A stretch of 64,000 nucleotides of DNA, taken from Channallabes apus. Lineage: Eukaryota; Chordata; Actinopteri; Siluriformes; Clariidae. Positions 22,280 through 31,242 of the stretch are shown here, piece by piece. The position numbers were made by a program, and so were the translations under genes. Below the pieces are notes generated by a model, which made no database searches, was not told where the DNA came from, and saw only the letters and a program-made list of their open reading frames with translations. Positions within the stretch are counted from its first letter, which is position 1, and each line of letters opens with the position of its first letter. Location of the stretch: positions 31,547,254-31,611,253 of the forward strand of contig CM060124.1 in the NCBI GenBank assembly GCA_030522415.1. Reading direction: 5' to 3'.

Positions 22280-23033
22280 ATTATTACTAATAATATAATA
22301 AACATAAAACACACAAACATGCACAAGCAGTGCTTATTAAATGTTTAAACTGTAGAGATACAATAATTTTACTGCTGGAAAATCAGCATTTTATCTAATT
22401 TGAAATATAAACCTAATATTATCTGTTACTTAATATATTTTCTTTAAAAACAGTTTTTTTATATCATAAATATAATAATCCATAATTATGTGGGTATCCA
22501 TATTAGATGGCTTTTAGTGAAATAAAACTGTAACTTACTTTAAAACTAAACATGTTCCCTAAAACGGAGCTCTGGACACAGAGCTACAGACCCCCCTGTA
22601 ACCCCCTTACCCAGTTAGCTAGCAGTTAATGACCACCACTACTTGTGCAGTTCATAAAAGGACAGGTAATGTTTGTCGCGCTGTTGCACGAACAGCACGC
22701 TCATTTATTTCAATTAATTTGTTGTTATAGACTACAGTGTGCGCTACACCCTATTTACTGTTTTGCTACAGTCTGCACCTTCCAGTTAATTTGCCTGCTT
22801 CTCCTCCAGCTCCGCACCACCCAGCCTGCAGAAAATGCGCGTGCACTTTGCGTGCTCGTACCCGGCTCTTAACGAGCGCGCTCTGCCCTCAAGGGCGAGC
22901 ATTGGTTAATGGCAGGCATGTGACTGATGCAAGCCAGATCCTTTTATTTAGCAAAATTGAGATTAATAGTTAAATTTTATTGTTGAGGGGCAAAGACAGG
23001 GCTCCATACGCACATACACAGAAAAAAAGGGCA
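22280..23033. other. No gene seen
   Basis: AT-rich sequence, then a more GC-rich stretch at 22800-22920 with short ORFs that lack any recognisable domain. Confidence 0.4.
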
Positions 23034-24120
23034 CTTGAGGCCTGGGGCGTAAATCCCGGGGGGGGAAGGGGGGGACATGTCCCCCCCAATCCACGGGTTG
23101 CCCCCCCCATTCTCTATTGTGAAAAATATATGTATGTATACCTACACTCTAAAAAATAAAACTGTTCTGTACTCAATTTTTTTGGTGAAACATTTTTACA
23201 CTTAAAAATATCAATATCAATCTAAAAATTAAAAAAATCATGTAAAATATACTTCATGAATTAAGTACAAGTCAGTAAAAAGAATAAGTAGACCTGAATA
23301 ACTTTTTGTAGTAGGTTACCCAAGTGAAAATGAGTAAAATAATTGAGTAGATATGATTGAAATGGAAGGTAGAAGAAACTGAAAATTTGACTTATTTAAC
23401 AAACAAATGTGCTACATTTACTTATTTTAAATAAATTTAATTCATACTGGTCTATCACAGAATTAATATCTTACACTATTTTTTTTAATACTGTATATTT
23501 AGCTTTTAATTAAAAAATGTTTTTCAATTTAGGTCAATGTATCTAATGACATATCTAATTATAAACAAAGACACAATACACACATTACCATTTTAATTAA
23601 ACATTTATTCGCCAAATTTGACAAGACATGACGTCTAAACTCAATCTGGTTTACTTTGCAAATGACATGTAACATGATCATAAACAATGAGCTGAATTGA
23701 TCTCATTATTAAACAGTCTGACAAACAATACTTCTGTCACAAGTATTATACAGATAATATGTGGAAAGTAGACTTTTGTATTAGAATCGAATCAGTCACA
23801 TTTTACATCTGAAAGACTGCAGACCTTCACACTCCAGTTTCCTTCAAACTGTGGAAAGTTGTATGGACAAATGTGTGTGCAGACATTCCCAGGTCTTAAA
23901 GAAGCAATGACAGTCTAAATGAAGACAGGACACTGAATATCATTGATCAACAGTACCATGCTTCACTCCATAATGATCGAAATTCCTTTTGTTGATGCGA
24001 CAAATGTGCAGAGCTTACACCGCCATCCCATAAGCTGGCACCTAAAAGAGGAATTATAGTATACAAGTAAGTACAAGTGTGACTGTTACTATATGCATCA
24101 TCACACTGATCTATAAGTGG

Positions 24121-24415
24121 TGTTCAAGTCAAAGCGGGACTTGTGATGAAAATTCTCTGAAACGAAGACGTAAAACTGATTTGATTATACAGAGACCAAT
24201 TTCCAGAGATTTTGCTGGTAAAATTCCGGTGAACATTTCAGTGGAATGCTTTTACAAAAAACAGACTGCTTTGATCACCAAATGCGTTTTGCTCTTGCAG
24301 AACAATGCACAACCTCATATATAGAGACAGAAATATAGAGAGAAATAAAGGGAGCTTTTACTCTAATAAGTGTGTTCTGTTATTCTGCACAATTAAAAGT
24401 CCCGCTTTGACTTGA
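24121..24415 (+). mobile_element. Short deleted mariner-like element
   Basis: TTCAAGTCAAAGCGGGAC at the left and its exact reverse complement GTCCCGCTTTGACTTGAA at the right bracket about 300 bp. An open segment ending at 24324 contains LLLQNNAQPHI, which looks like the mariner catalytic-Asp motif (usually HDNARPH) with the Asp changed to Asn. It is non-autonomous and catalytically dead if the reading is right. Confidence 0.5.
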
Positions 24416-24739
24416 ATGTCCCTTGTACATGTCTTTGTCCCTTGTATAAAAATGATACAAGATCTTTATTTACGCATTACTATCAACTATATAATTTTTT
24501 TACTTTAGCTACTGGAAAATCTTGTATATTCTAGTGGATTCGATATATTCTGGATTAAAAATAGGTAAATGTGACGGTTGACCCCTAGAGGGCGCCTAAC
24601 GCCCGGGTTTGGGTTTTGTTTTGTAGTTTGGTTTATGTTTAATGTTAAACTTCAGTTCCCAGTTAGCACCTCGGTCAGGTGACGTAGAAGCTCACCTGAA
24701 CCGAGGTAAGCCAATTAGTAATTGATTTATGTTTAGTTC

Positions 24740-24746
24740 TATAAAT
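24740..24746 (+). promoter_or_regulatory. LTR TATA box
   Basis: TATAAAT lies 31 bp upstream of the sequence that pairs with the primer-binding site. That spacing is normal for RNA polymerase II initiation at 24771. Confidence 0.7.
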
Positions 24747-24747
24747 A

Positions 24748-24770
24748 GCCTGACTGAATCTCAGTCAGGC
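24748..24770 (+). promoter_or_regulatory. Perfect hairpin between TATA box and presumed start
   Basis: GCCTGACTGA, a 3-base loop ATC, and TCAGTCAGGC form a 10-bp stem. The same hairpin is in the 3' LTR at 28676-28698, where it would be present in the RNA just upstream of the terminal repeat. Its role is unknown. Confidence 0.85.
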
Positions 24771-24780
24771 GTCTAGCATT
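24771..24780 (+). promoter_or_regulatory. Candidate self-primer (presumed 5' end of the RNA)
   Basis: GTCTAGCATT is the exact reverse complement of 24935-24944. If transcription starts at 24771, the first ten nucleotides of the RNA can anneal to the primer-binding site, as in Tf1 and fish sushi elements. Confidence 0.65.
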
Positions 24781-24846
24781 AGTCGTTTTAAGTTTAGTTT
24801 GTGTTGGAGGGATTTCGCTTGTTTTATGCTTTTGTGTGAAAATCTA

Positions 24847-24852
24847 AATAAA
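24847..24852 (+). terminator. Polyadenylation signal in the 5' LTR (equivalent at 28775-28780)
   Basis: AATAAA is followed by a T/G-rich stretch. It defines an R region from about 24771 to about 24870 and leaves U5 at about 24870-24933. Confidence 0.65.
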
Positions 24853-24887
24853 GTACTCTGTTAAACCGTCAGCTCGCCTCCGCGATC

Positions 24888-27800
24888 ATGCCTCGCACTC
24901 ACCTCCGACGCAGACACCGTAAGAATCATGACGGAATGCTAGACCTACCCAGAGGCATGGCGGAGGATCTCCTCCTAGGGAATTACTCGGGAGGAGAAAT
25001 TATCATCTCCAACGAGCTGGCGGAACTGCTGGAGGCCGGCGAGGAGCACGGCGAAATAGAAGTGGAGCAGGGATGGAGAAACGGCGAACACATTGAGCCG
25101 GTGAGCTCAGGGAAGGACAGCATGACAGCCAGAGAGAGACAGGCGAGGCGACGCTGGGAAGGCTGCGGACCCGTCATCCGGCGCACACCGCCGAGAGGTG
25201 TAGCGGCCGAGGGAGAGACGGGAGGATTCTGCAGGCAGTGGGCGGAACGCAACGAGGAGTGCATTCATGACCTGCGCGAGCAGGTGCTGCAGCTCCAACT
25301 GCAGTTCGTCCAGGTTCGGGAGAACCAAGCTGTAGTCCCGGAAGCGATCCCTCTCTCGGATCTGGACGATGCACTCCTCCCACGGCCACTGCCTGAAGGT
25401 GGCGCGGACAGCACACCGGAGCTGAGCACGGAGGACTGGACGCCGCTTCAGCACGGCGACGAGGTAGGCTTCTACAGGCAGTGGGCGGAGTCCAACCAGG
25501 AGCGCATTCGTGACCTGCGCGAGCAGGTGCTGCAGCTCCAACTGCAGTTCGTCCAGGTTCGGGAGAACCAGTCTATAGCCCCGGAAGTGATCCCTCTCCC
25601 GGGTCTGGACGATGCGCTCATCCCCCGACCACTGCCTGAGCCTGTCGCGGAGGAAGACTGCGCACCGTGTCTGCGCGAAGAACAAAACGGCGCGTCCATC
25701 ATCCAGTCTCCGTGCAAGCTAGCGAGCGCCGTGCACGCTCCAACGCTGCAGGAGAGCGCCGTGCACGCTCCAACGCTGCAGTCGAGCGCCGTGCACGCTC
25801 CAACGCTGCAGTCGAGCGCCGTGCACGCTCCAACGCTGCAGTCGAGCGCCGTGCACGCTCCAACGCTGCAGTCGAGCGCCGTGCACGCTCCAACGCTGTC
25901 GAACCCTGCACAAGCTCCAACGACCAAGACACCTGTTCTGCCGCCGCCTCCCGGCTTCGAGGACAGCGAACCAGCGTGTCAGCAGCAGCTGACCGAGGCT
26001 CCTGTTCTGCCGCCGCCTCCCGGCTTTGAGGACGACGTTACACTGCAGTCGAGCACCGTGCACGCTCCCGCGCCGCTGTCGAGCGCCGAGTACGCTCCAA
26101 CGCCGCTGTCGAGCGCCGAGTACGCTCCAACGCCGCTGTCGAGCGCCGAGTACGCTCCAACGCCGCTGTCGAGCGCCGAGTACGCTCCAACGCCGCTGTC
26201 GAGCGCACTGCACGCTTCCTCGCCGCTGTCGAGCGCACTGCACGCTCCCTCGCCGCTGTCGAGCGCACTGCACGCTCCCTCGCCGCTGTCGAGCGCAATG
26301 CACGCTCCCACGCCGCTGTCGAGCGCACTGCACGCTCCCACGCCGCTGTCGAGCGCACTGCACGCTCCCACGCCGCTGTCGAGCGCACTGCACGCTCCCA
26401 CGCCGCTGTCGAGCGCACTGCACGCTCCCACGCCGCTGTCGAGCGCACTGCACGCTCCCACGCCGCTGTCGAGCGCACTGCACGCTCCCACGCCGCAGTC
26501 GAGCGCACTGCACGCTCCCACGCCGCAGCCGAGCGCACTGCACGCTCCCTCGCCGCCGCCGAGCGCAGTGACCGCTCCAACGCCGCCGTCGAGCGCAGTG
26601 ACCGCTCCAACGCCGTCGTCGAGCGCAGTGACCGCTCCAACGCCGTCGTCGAGCGCCGTGCACGCTCCAACGCCGTCGTCGAGCGCTGTGCACGCTCCAA
26701 CGCCGTCGTCGAGCGCCGTGCACGCTCCAACGCCGCTGTTGAGCTCTGCAAAAGCTCCAACGTCGTCGTCGAGCGCAGTGCACGCTCCAACGCCGCTGTT
26801 GAGCTCTGCAAAAGCTCCAACGTCGTCGTCGAGCGCAGTGACCGCTCCACCGCCGTCGTCGAGCGCAGTGCACGCTCCACCGCCGTCGTCGAGCGCAGTG
26901 CACGCTCCAACGCCGCTGTTGAGCTCTGCAAAAGCTCCAACGTCGTCGTCAAGCGCAGTGCACGCTCCAAAGCCGCTGTTGAGCTCTGCAAAAGCTCCAA
27001 CGTCGTCGTCGAGCGCAGTGCACGCTCCAACGCCGCTGGTGAGCTCTGCAAGAGCTCCAACGTCGTCGTCGAGCGCAGTGCACGCTCCAACGCCGCTGTT
27101 GAGCTCTGCAAAAGCTCCAACGTCGTCGTCGAGCGCAGTGCACGCTCCAACGCCGCTGTTGAGCTCTGCACAAGCTCCAACGTCGTCGTCGAGCGCAGTG
27201 CACGCTCCAACGCCGCTGTCGAGCTCTGCAAAAGCTCCAACGTCGTCGTCGAGCGCAGTGCACGCTCCAACGCCGCTGTCGAGCTCTGCAAAAGCTCCAA
27301 CGTCGTCGTCGAGCGCAGTGCACGCTCCAACGCCGCTGTCGAGCTCTGCAAAAGCTCCAACGTCATCGTCGAGCGCAGTGCACGCTCCAACGCCGCTGTT
27401 GAGCTCTGCAAAAGCTCCAACGTCGTCGTCGAGCGCAGGGCACGCTCCAACGCCGCTGTTGAGCTCTGCAAAAGCTCCAACGTCGTCGTCGAGCGCAGTG
27501 CACGCTCCAACGCCGCTGTTGAGCTCTGCAAAAGCTCCAACGTCGTCGTCGAGCGCAGTGCACGCTCCAACGCCGCTGTTGAGCTCTGCAAAAGCTCCAA
27601 CGTCGTCGTCGAGCGCAATGCACGCTCCAACGCCGCGGTTGAGCTCTGCAAAAGCTCCAACGTCGTCGTCGAGCGCAGGGCACGCTCCAACGCTGTTGTT
27701 GAGCTCTGCAAAAGCTCCAACGTCGTCGTCGAGCGCAGTGCACGCTCCAACGCCGCGGTTGAGCTCTGCAAAAACCCGAACAGAGTCGTCGAGCTCCGCA

Positions 27801-28502
27801 CAAGCTCCAACGCAGTCGTCGAGCTCCGCACAAGCTCCAACGCAGTCGTCGAGCTCCGCACAAGCTCCAACGCAGTCGTCGAGCTCCGCACAAGCTCCAA
27901 CGCAGTCGTCGAGCTCCGCACAAGCTCCAGCGCAGTCGTCGAGCTCCGCACAAGCTCCACCGCAGTCGTCGAGCTCAGCACAAGCTCCAACGCAGTCGTC
28001 GAGCTCCGCACAAGCTCCAACGCAGTCGTCGAGCTCCGCACAAGCTCCAACGCAGTCGTCGAGCTCCGCACAAGCTCCTACGCAGTCGTCGAGCTCCGCA
28101 CAAGCTCCCATGCAGTCGTCGAACTCTGCCCACGCTCCAACGCCGTCGTCGAGCGCAGTGACCGCTCCAACGCCGTCGTCGAGCGCAGTGACCGCTCCAA
28201 CGCCGTCGTCGAGCGCAGTGACCGCTCCAACGCCGTCGTCGAGCGCAGTGACCGCTCCAACGCCGTCGTCGAGTGCAGCACCAGCCCTGCCACGGCCGAG
28301 CACGTCACCAGCCCTGCCACGGCCGAGCACGTCTCCAGCTCTGCCACCGCCGAGCACGTCTCCAGCTCTGCCACCGCCGAGCACGTCTCCAGCCCCGTCA
28401 CCCAGCCTCCTGGTCAGGAGGTGGAAGGTAGAACATTGGGGTGGGTGTCCGGGGCCTCCGATGATGCTCCAGAGGAGCATTTTTTTTGGGGGGGTACTGT
28501 GA
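24888..28502 (+). CDS. Gag-position ORF: coiled-coil duplications plus about 85 decapeptide repeats
   Basis: 1204 residues. The ATG (A at -3) is inside the LTR, in U5, and the TGA overlaps the first bases of the 3' LTR. Residues 1-30 are basic (MPRTHLRRRHRKNH) and 30-75 acidic. Two copies of an about 60-residue module follow (FCRQWAERNEE / FYRQWAESNQE, then DLREQVLQLQLQFVQVREN), predicted coiled coils by their heptad-like leucines. From about residue 280 the protein is nearly all decapeptides of the type SSAVHAPTPL, in blocks: VHAPTLQ, two PVLPPPPGFED inserts, EYAPTPL, LHAPTPL, a 20-residue higher-order unit (AVHAPTPLLSSAKAPTSSSS), AQAPTQSSSS, AVTAPTPSSS, then nonapeptides SPALPRPST. No zinc knuckle, protease or polymerase motif is present. 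The protein is probably disordered and possibly heavily O-glycosylated or phosphorylated. I do not recognise a homologue. It occupies the gag position, but Gag function is unproven. Confidence 0.8.
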   Translation: MPRTHLRRRHRKNHDGMLDLPRGMAEDLLLGNYSGGEIIISNELAELLEAGEEHGEIEVEQGWRNGEHIEPVSSGKDSMTARERQARRRWEGCGPVIRRTPPRGVAAEGETGGFCRQWAERNEECIHDLREQVLQLQLQFVQVRENQAVVPEAIPLSDLDDALLPRPLPEGGADSTPELSTEDWTPLQHGDEVGFYRQWAESNQERIRDLREQVLQLQLQFVQVRENQSIAPEVIPLPGLDDALIPRPLPEPVAEEDCAPCLREEQNGASIIQSPCKLASAVHAPTLQESAVHAPTLQSSAVHAPTLQSSAVHAPTLQSSAVHAPTLQSSAVHAPTLSNPAQAPTTKTPVLPPPPGFEDSEPACQQQLTEAPVLPPPPGFEDDVTLQSSTVHAPAPLSSAEYAPTPLSSAEYAPTPLSSAEYAPTPLSSAEYAPTPLSSALHASSPLSSALHAPSPLSSALHAPSPLSSAMHAPTPLSSALHAPTPLSSALHAPTPLSSALHAPTPLSSALHAPTPLSSALHAPTPLSSALHAPTPQSSALHAPTPQPSALHAPSPPPSAVTAPTPPSSAVTAPTPSSSAVTAPTPSSSAVHAPTPSSSAVHAPTPSSSAVHAPTPLLSSAKAPTSSSSAVHAPTPLLSSAKAPTSSSSAVTAPPPSSSAVHAPPPSSSAVHAPTPLLSSAKAPTSSSSAVHAPKPLLSSAKAPTSSSSAVHAPTPLVSSARAPTSSSSAVHAPTPLLSSAKAPTSSSSAVHAPTPLLSSAQAPTSSSSAVHAPTPLSSSAKAPTSSSSAVHAPTPLSSSAKAPTSSSSAVHAPTPLSSSAKAPTSSSSAVHAPTPLLSSAKAPTSSSSAGHAPTPLLSSAKAPTSSSSAVHAPTPLLSSAKAPTSSSSAVHAPTPLLSSAKAPTSSSSAMHAPTPRLSSAKAPTSSSSAGHAPTLLLSSAKAPTSSSSAVHAPTPRLSSAKTRTESSSSAQAPTQSSSSAQAPTQSSSSAQAPTQSSSSAQAPTQSSSSAQAPAQSSSSAQAPPQSSSSAQAPTQSSSSAQAPTQSSSSAQAPTQSSSSAQAPTQSSSSAQAPMQSSNSAHAPTPSSSAVTAPTPSSSAVTAPTPSSSAVTAPTPSSSAVTAPTPSSSAAPALPRPSTSPALPRPSTSPALPPPSTSPALPPPSTSPAPSPSLLVRRWKVEHWGGCPGPPMMLQRSIFFGGVL
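24935..24944 (+). promoter_or_regulatory. Candidate primer-binding site (self-complementary)
   Basis: AATGCTAGAC lies one base after the 5' LTR. It pairs over all ten bases with 24771-24780. It does not start with TGG, the usual beginning of a site for a tRNA 3' end. It lies within the ORF. Confidence 0.65.
25723..28270 (+). repeat. 30-bp coding minisatellite with 60-bp higher-order block
   Basis: The basic unit is of the type CGCCGCTGTCGAGCGCACTG + CACGCTCCCA. From about 26101 to 28261 the phase stays exact: every change is a substitution and all length changes are whole units. The block from about 26739 to 27776 alternates two unit types, giving a 60-bp period. Four 27-bp units follow at about 28281-28388. 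Confidence 0.95.
28488..28494 (+). promoter_or_regulatory. Polypurine tract (G7) before the 3' LTR
   Basis: A GGGGGGG run preceded by eight T and followed by TAC and the LTR start. The position and form match Gypsy-type plus-strand primers. Confidence 0.65.
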
Positions 28503-28861
28503 CGGTTGACCCCTAGAGGGCGCCTAACGCCCGGGTTTGGGTTTTGTTTTGTAGTTTGGTTTATGTTTAATGTTAAACTTCAGTTCCCAGTTAGCACCTC
28601 GGTCAGGTGACGTAGAAGCTCACCTGAACCGAGGTAAGCCAATTAGTAATTGATTTATGTTTAGTTCTATAAATAGCCTGACTGAATCTCAGTCAGGCGT
28701 CTAGCATTAGTCGTTTTAAGTTTAGTTTGTGTTGGAGGGATTTCGCTTGTTTTATGCTTTTGTGTGAAAATCTAAATAAAGTACTCTGTTAAACCGTCAG
28801 CTCGCCTCCGCGATCATGCCTCGCACTCACCTCCGACGCAGACACCGTAAGAATCATGACA
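28498..28861 (+). repeat. 3' LTR
   Basis: 364 bp starting TGTGACGG and ending GACA, followed by the target duplication GTAAA. I saw no difference from the 5' LTR except the final base. Confidence 0.93.
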
Positions 28862-28869
28862 GTAAAGTG

Positions 28870-30440
28870 AAATATTTCAAGCCTTGTTTCAATTTCTATC
28901 TTGGATTCAATGGTTACACATTTAATACTTCTGAAACATTTAAAAAGTTGACATTTACCTCCTGTTTTATCTCCATTCAACTTCTCTTCTTTAGTGGTGT
29001 TGGTGCTGTGAAAGAGATATTGAAAATATATAACGTTTCACGAAAATGATTTAAAAATCAGTTTTAGTTTTTTTTTTACTTACATATCACAACATACATA
29101 ACATATTTCACTTCAATATTTTAATTTTATATTATTTCTCCCAATTATAATTCTGAGAGAAATGTTTTAGGCCTACTTTTACTTCATTTATTTCATCAAC
29201 TGCCATTTTAATAATGTTTAAGTACACGGTTATGTTTGTGAAGTACTTGTAGTACTTTTGTACTTCAAATACATTAGAAGTTTAGAACGGCATGTGCTTA
29301 TGACTTTAACTTGAGTAAAAGGTTTGAAGTTCTATTGTTTTAAACAAAGCTATACACCATTATACTGCTAATCAAACTGCCTGTCTGTAGTGCTGTACAT
29401 CATGAGACTGGAGCTGTGCTGGACTCAGAGCTGTTGCTCTCCCGGTGTGTAAACACTGCCAGAGTCCGGACACTTCACCTCATTTCTGCTGTTTAAATCT
29501 GCTTTGTTCTGCGTTTCCTCCTTAAAGTGTCGGAGTGAAGCGAGCAGACTCGCGGTTCAGTGTGCGAGGTGGACCCGGTACACACGCGGTAATTATTTCA
29601 ACACGCTAGTTTTATATCATCGCCACAGTGATGGTTGGCTGCGCAAAATCACCGCATTCGGCGGGAGAAATTCAAATATTGCGGCACAACCGCGGCCGGT
29701 TACACCGAGAAACCCGGACATGCACGCGCACGCGGCTCGGTGTTTAATCTCTCCTTTTACACCAGATTTTAAGTGTCTGTATTAACGCCGCTTTACCTGA
29801 GCAGTTCGGTGGTTGGAACAAACAATTAAAATGACACTGAACACCAGGACTGACCTGTTGCTAGCTATCGTTAGCTATGTAGCTCGGCTGTGACAGGATT
29901 CAGAACAGTAACTTACACACTATAAAGTTGTGTATACAGACAGACAGAGGCATTATTTCAGTAACTTGTGTTAGCTGTTTACTCACCAGAATTTGTAAGG
30001 AATGTTCCAGGTGCTTCATGTCCATTCTCACATCCTCCTGGTCTCTGATGTTACACCAGATTTCCCATGAGCACTTGCGCAGGGCAATTTACTAAATTAT
30101 TTAAGTTTTTCTTGTTAAACATAAAGAATATTGAGTTGGAATGAGTGATAATTGTAGTTCTTTAAACTAATAAGCATTAATTAATCAATTACCAAATATT
30201 TTTATTGAAATGTATCAAAAATATTAAGTGGATGTTAAAAATATAATTCAGTTAGTCAAATACTAATTTCTATTTGTGAAATAAACTTAAATTATAGTGT
30301 AAATTTAAGACAAACAGAACAGTAGTTTTTTTTAGCCATTTATTTTGATTTGTCTAACTCAAACAATCATGTATGTGACTTTTAGAGATTTTATTAAGGT
30401 AACATAACCTGTTTATTACTGTGAAATTTACAAGACCACA
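28870..30440. other. Interior of the nested TIR element, right of the LTR retrotransposon
   Basis: AT-rich sequence with a GC-rich patch at about 29400-29800. One exon-like stretch on the minus strand (about 29994-30051) reads RDQEDVRMDMKHLEHSLQIL before a GTGAGT donor. It may be a captured fragment of a fish gene; support is weak. Confidence 0.35.
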
Positions 30441-30989
30441 GAATCATTTTTTAGAGTGTAAGATAATTGTGTAAGTAGAAAAAAAACCCCGCAAAAAATT
30501 CATTTAGAAACAGTTGGGTTCCCCCTCCGCTTCCTCACAGTGGTTTGGCCCACTGCCAGCTTTCCCAGTTCAAGTCGGGTATTTTATTCACCGTAAATAA
30601 GGCGATTCTCTTTAATATACAGTAGTTGATGCAGACTCATTCATAAATTAGTTGCGGCAAAAATGCTGATTACCGATGTAATTTTCCATGAATCTGCTAT
30701 ATTAGTGATTAAATTATTACTTACCTAGTTAACGTTATCTTGTTTACAATGGCTTGTTGCATAGTGCACTGCAACTAACACGACAAACGCCGTTTCCCAT
30801 GCAGGGTTTTATTTGTGACGACTTGGCATAATGTTAACTTAACATTAACGGCCACAATTAGCATATTGTTTAGCTGTACATTTACTAAATGAGCACTGTG
30901 CCTAGTCCGAACTGTATATTTTTGTATAATCAATATCCATTCTGTTCTAAGTGTCTTAATTAATTTTAAATACAATTTTAAACCTTTTT

Positions 30990-31105
30990 TTATTCCTTGT
31001 TTTTATTGTTGTGATTATTTTTTGATAGTTTTACTTTCTTTATGTAAAGCAATTTGAATGACCATTGTGTATGAAATGTGCTACAGTATAAATAAACTTG
31101 CCTTG
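30990..31105 (+). repeat. LINE/SINE 3' tail (L2-like)
   Basis: GTAAAGCAATTTGAATGACC and GTGCTACAGTATAAATAAAC form a tail of the kind found on fish L2-type LINEs and the SINEs that share their 3' ends. Confidence 0.55.
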
Positions 31106-31242
31106 CAGTGTCCTAGATAAATGGACATAAGATAATTTTTCAGTGACTTAAACGCCAAGTAAGTACAAGTTCACATATTAAGGCAATTTGGCTTTAAGAA
31201 TGGGTGCTTATGAAAATACTAATGTCACAATATCAATCACAG

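Larger units (their letters stand above)
24570..24933 (+). repeat. 5' LTR
   Basis: 364 bp. In order it holds a TATA box (24740-24746), a perfect 10-bp-stem hairpin (24748-24770), the presumed RNA start (24771), an AATAAA signal (24847-24852) and the ATG of the element's ORF (24888). The last base is G here and A in the 3' LTR. Confidence 0.93.
24570..28861 (+). mobile_element. Non-autonomous LTR retrotransposon with self-priming signature
   Basis: Two 364-bp direct repeats start TGTGACGG and show no difference by eye apart from the last base. They are flanked by the perfect 5-bp duplication GTAAA (24565-24569 and 28862-28866). A T-run followed by seven G (28488-28494) before the 3' LTR resembles a polypurine tract of the Gypsy type. 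The internal region encodes one long ORF and no protease, reverse transcriptase, RNase H or integrase. The primer site matches the element's own presumed RNA 5' end. The near-identity of the LTRs indicates recent insertion. Mobility must depend on proteins supplied by another element, which is not in the window. Confidence 0.92.
23145..30458. mobile_element. Nested TIR element with CACTCTAAAAAAT ends
   Basis: The left end CACTCTAAAAAATAAAAC and the right end (reverse complement CACTCTAAAAAATGATTC) are inverted repeats, flanked by TA at 23143-23144 and 30459-30460. The CACT start recalls CACTA/EnSpm elements, but the class is not settled. Without the LTR retrotransposon inside it, the element would be about 3.0 kb. 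A short exon-like block with donor GTGAGT lies on the minus strand around 29994-30051. Confidence 0.65.

Noticed and set aside
24934..24950. tRNA primer-binding site
   Set aside because: The sequence after the 5' LTR does not begin with TGG or resemble a common tRNA 3' end; self-priming fits better.
25723..28270. CRISPR-like array
   Set aside because: The units are contiguous with no unique spacers, coding and in a eukaryotic LTR element, so this is a minisatellite.
25979..28480. 833-codon antisense ORF (and the 677-, 394- and 196-codon ones)
   Set aside because: They are shadows of the 30-bp minisatellite, whose unit lacks stops in several frames. They have no non-repetitive domain and no promoter.
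28816..29049. 77-codon ORF after the LTR element
   Set aside because: Its first 15 codons are the start of the element ORF repeated in the 3' LTR; the rest is flanking DNA.
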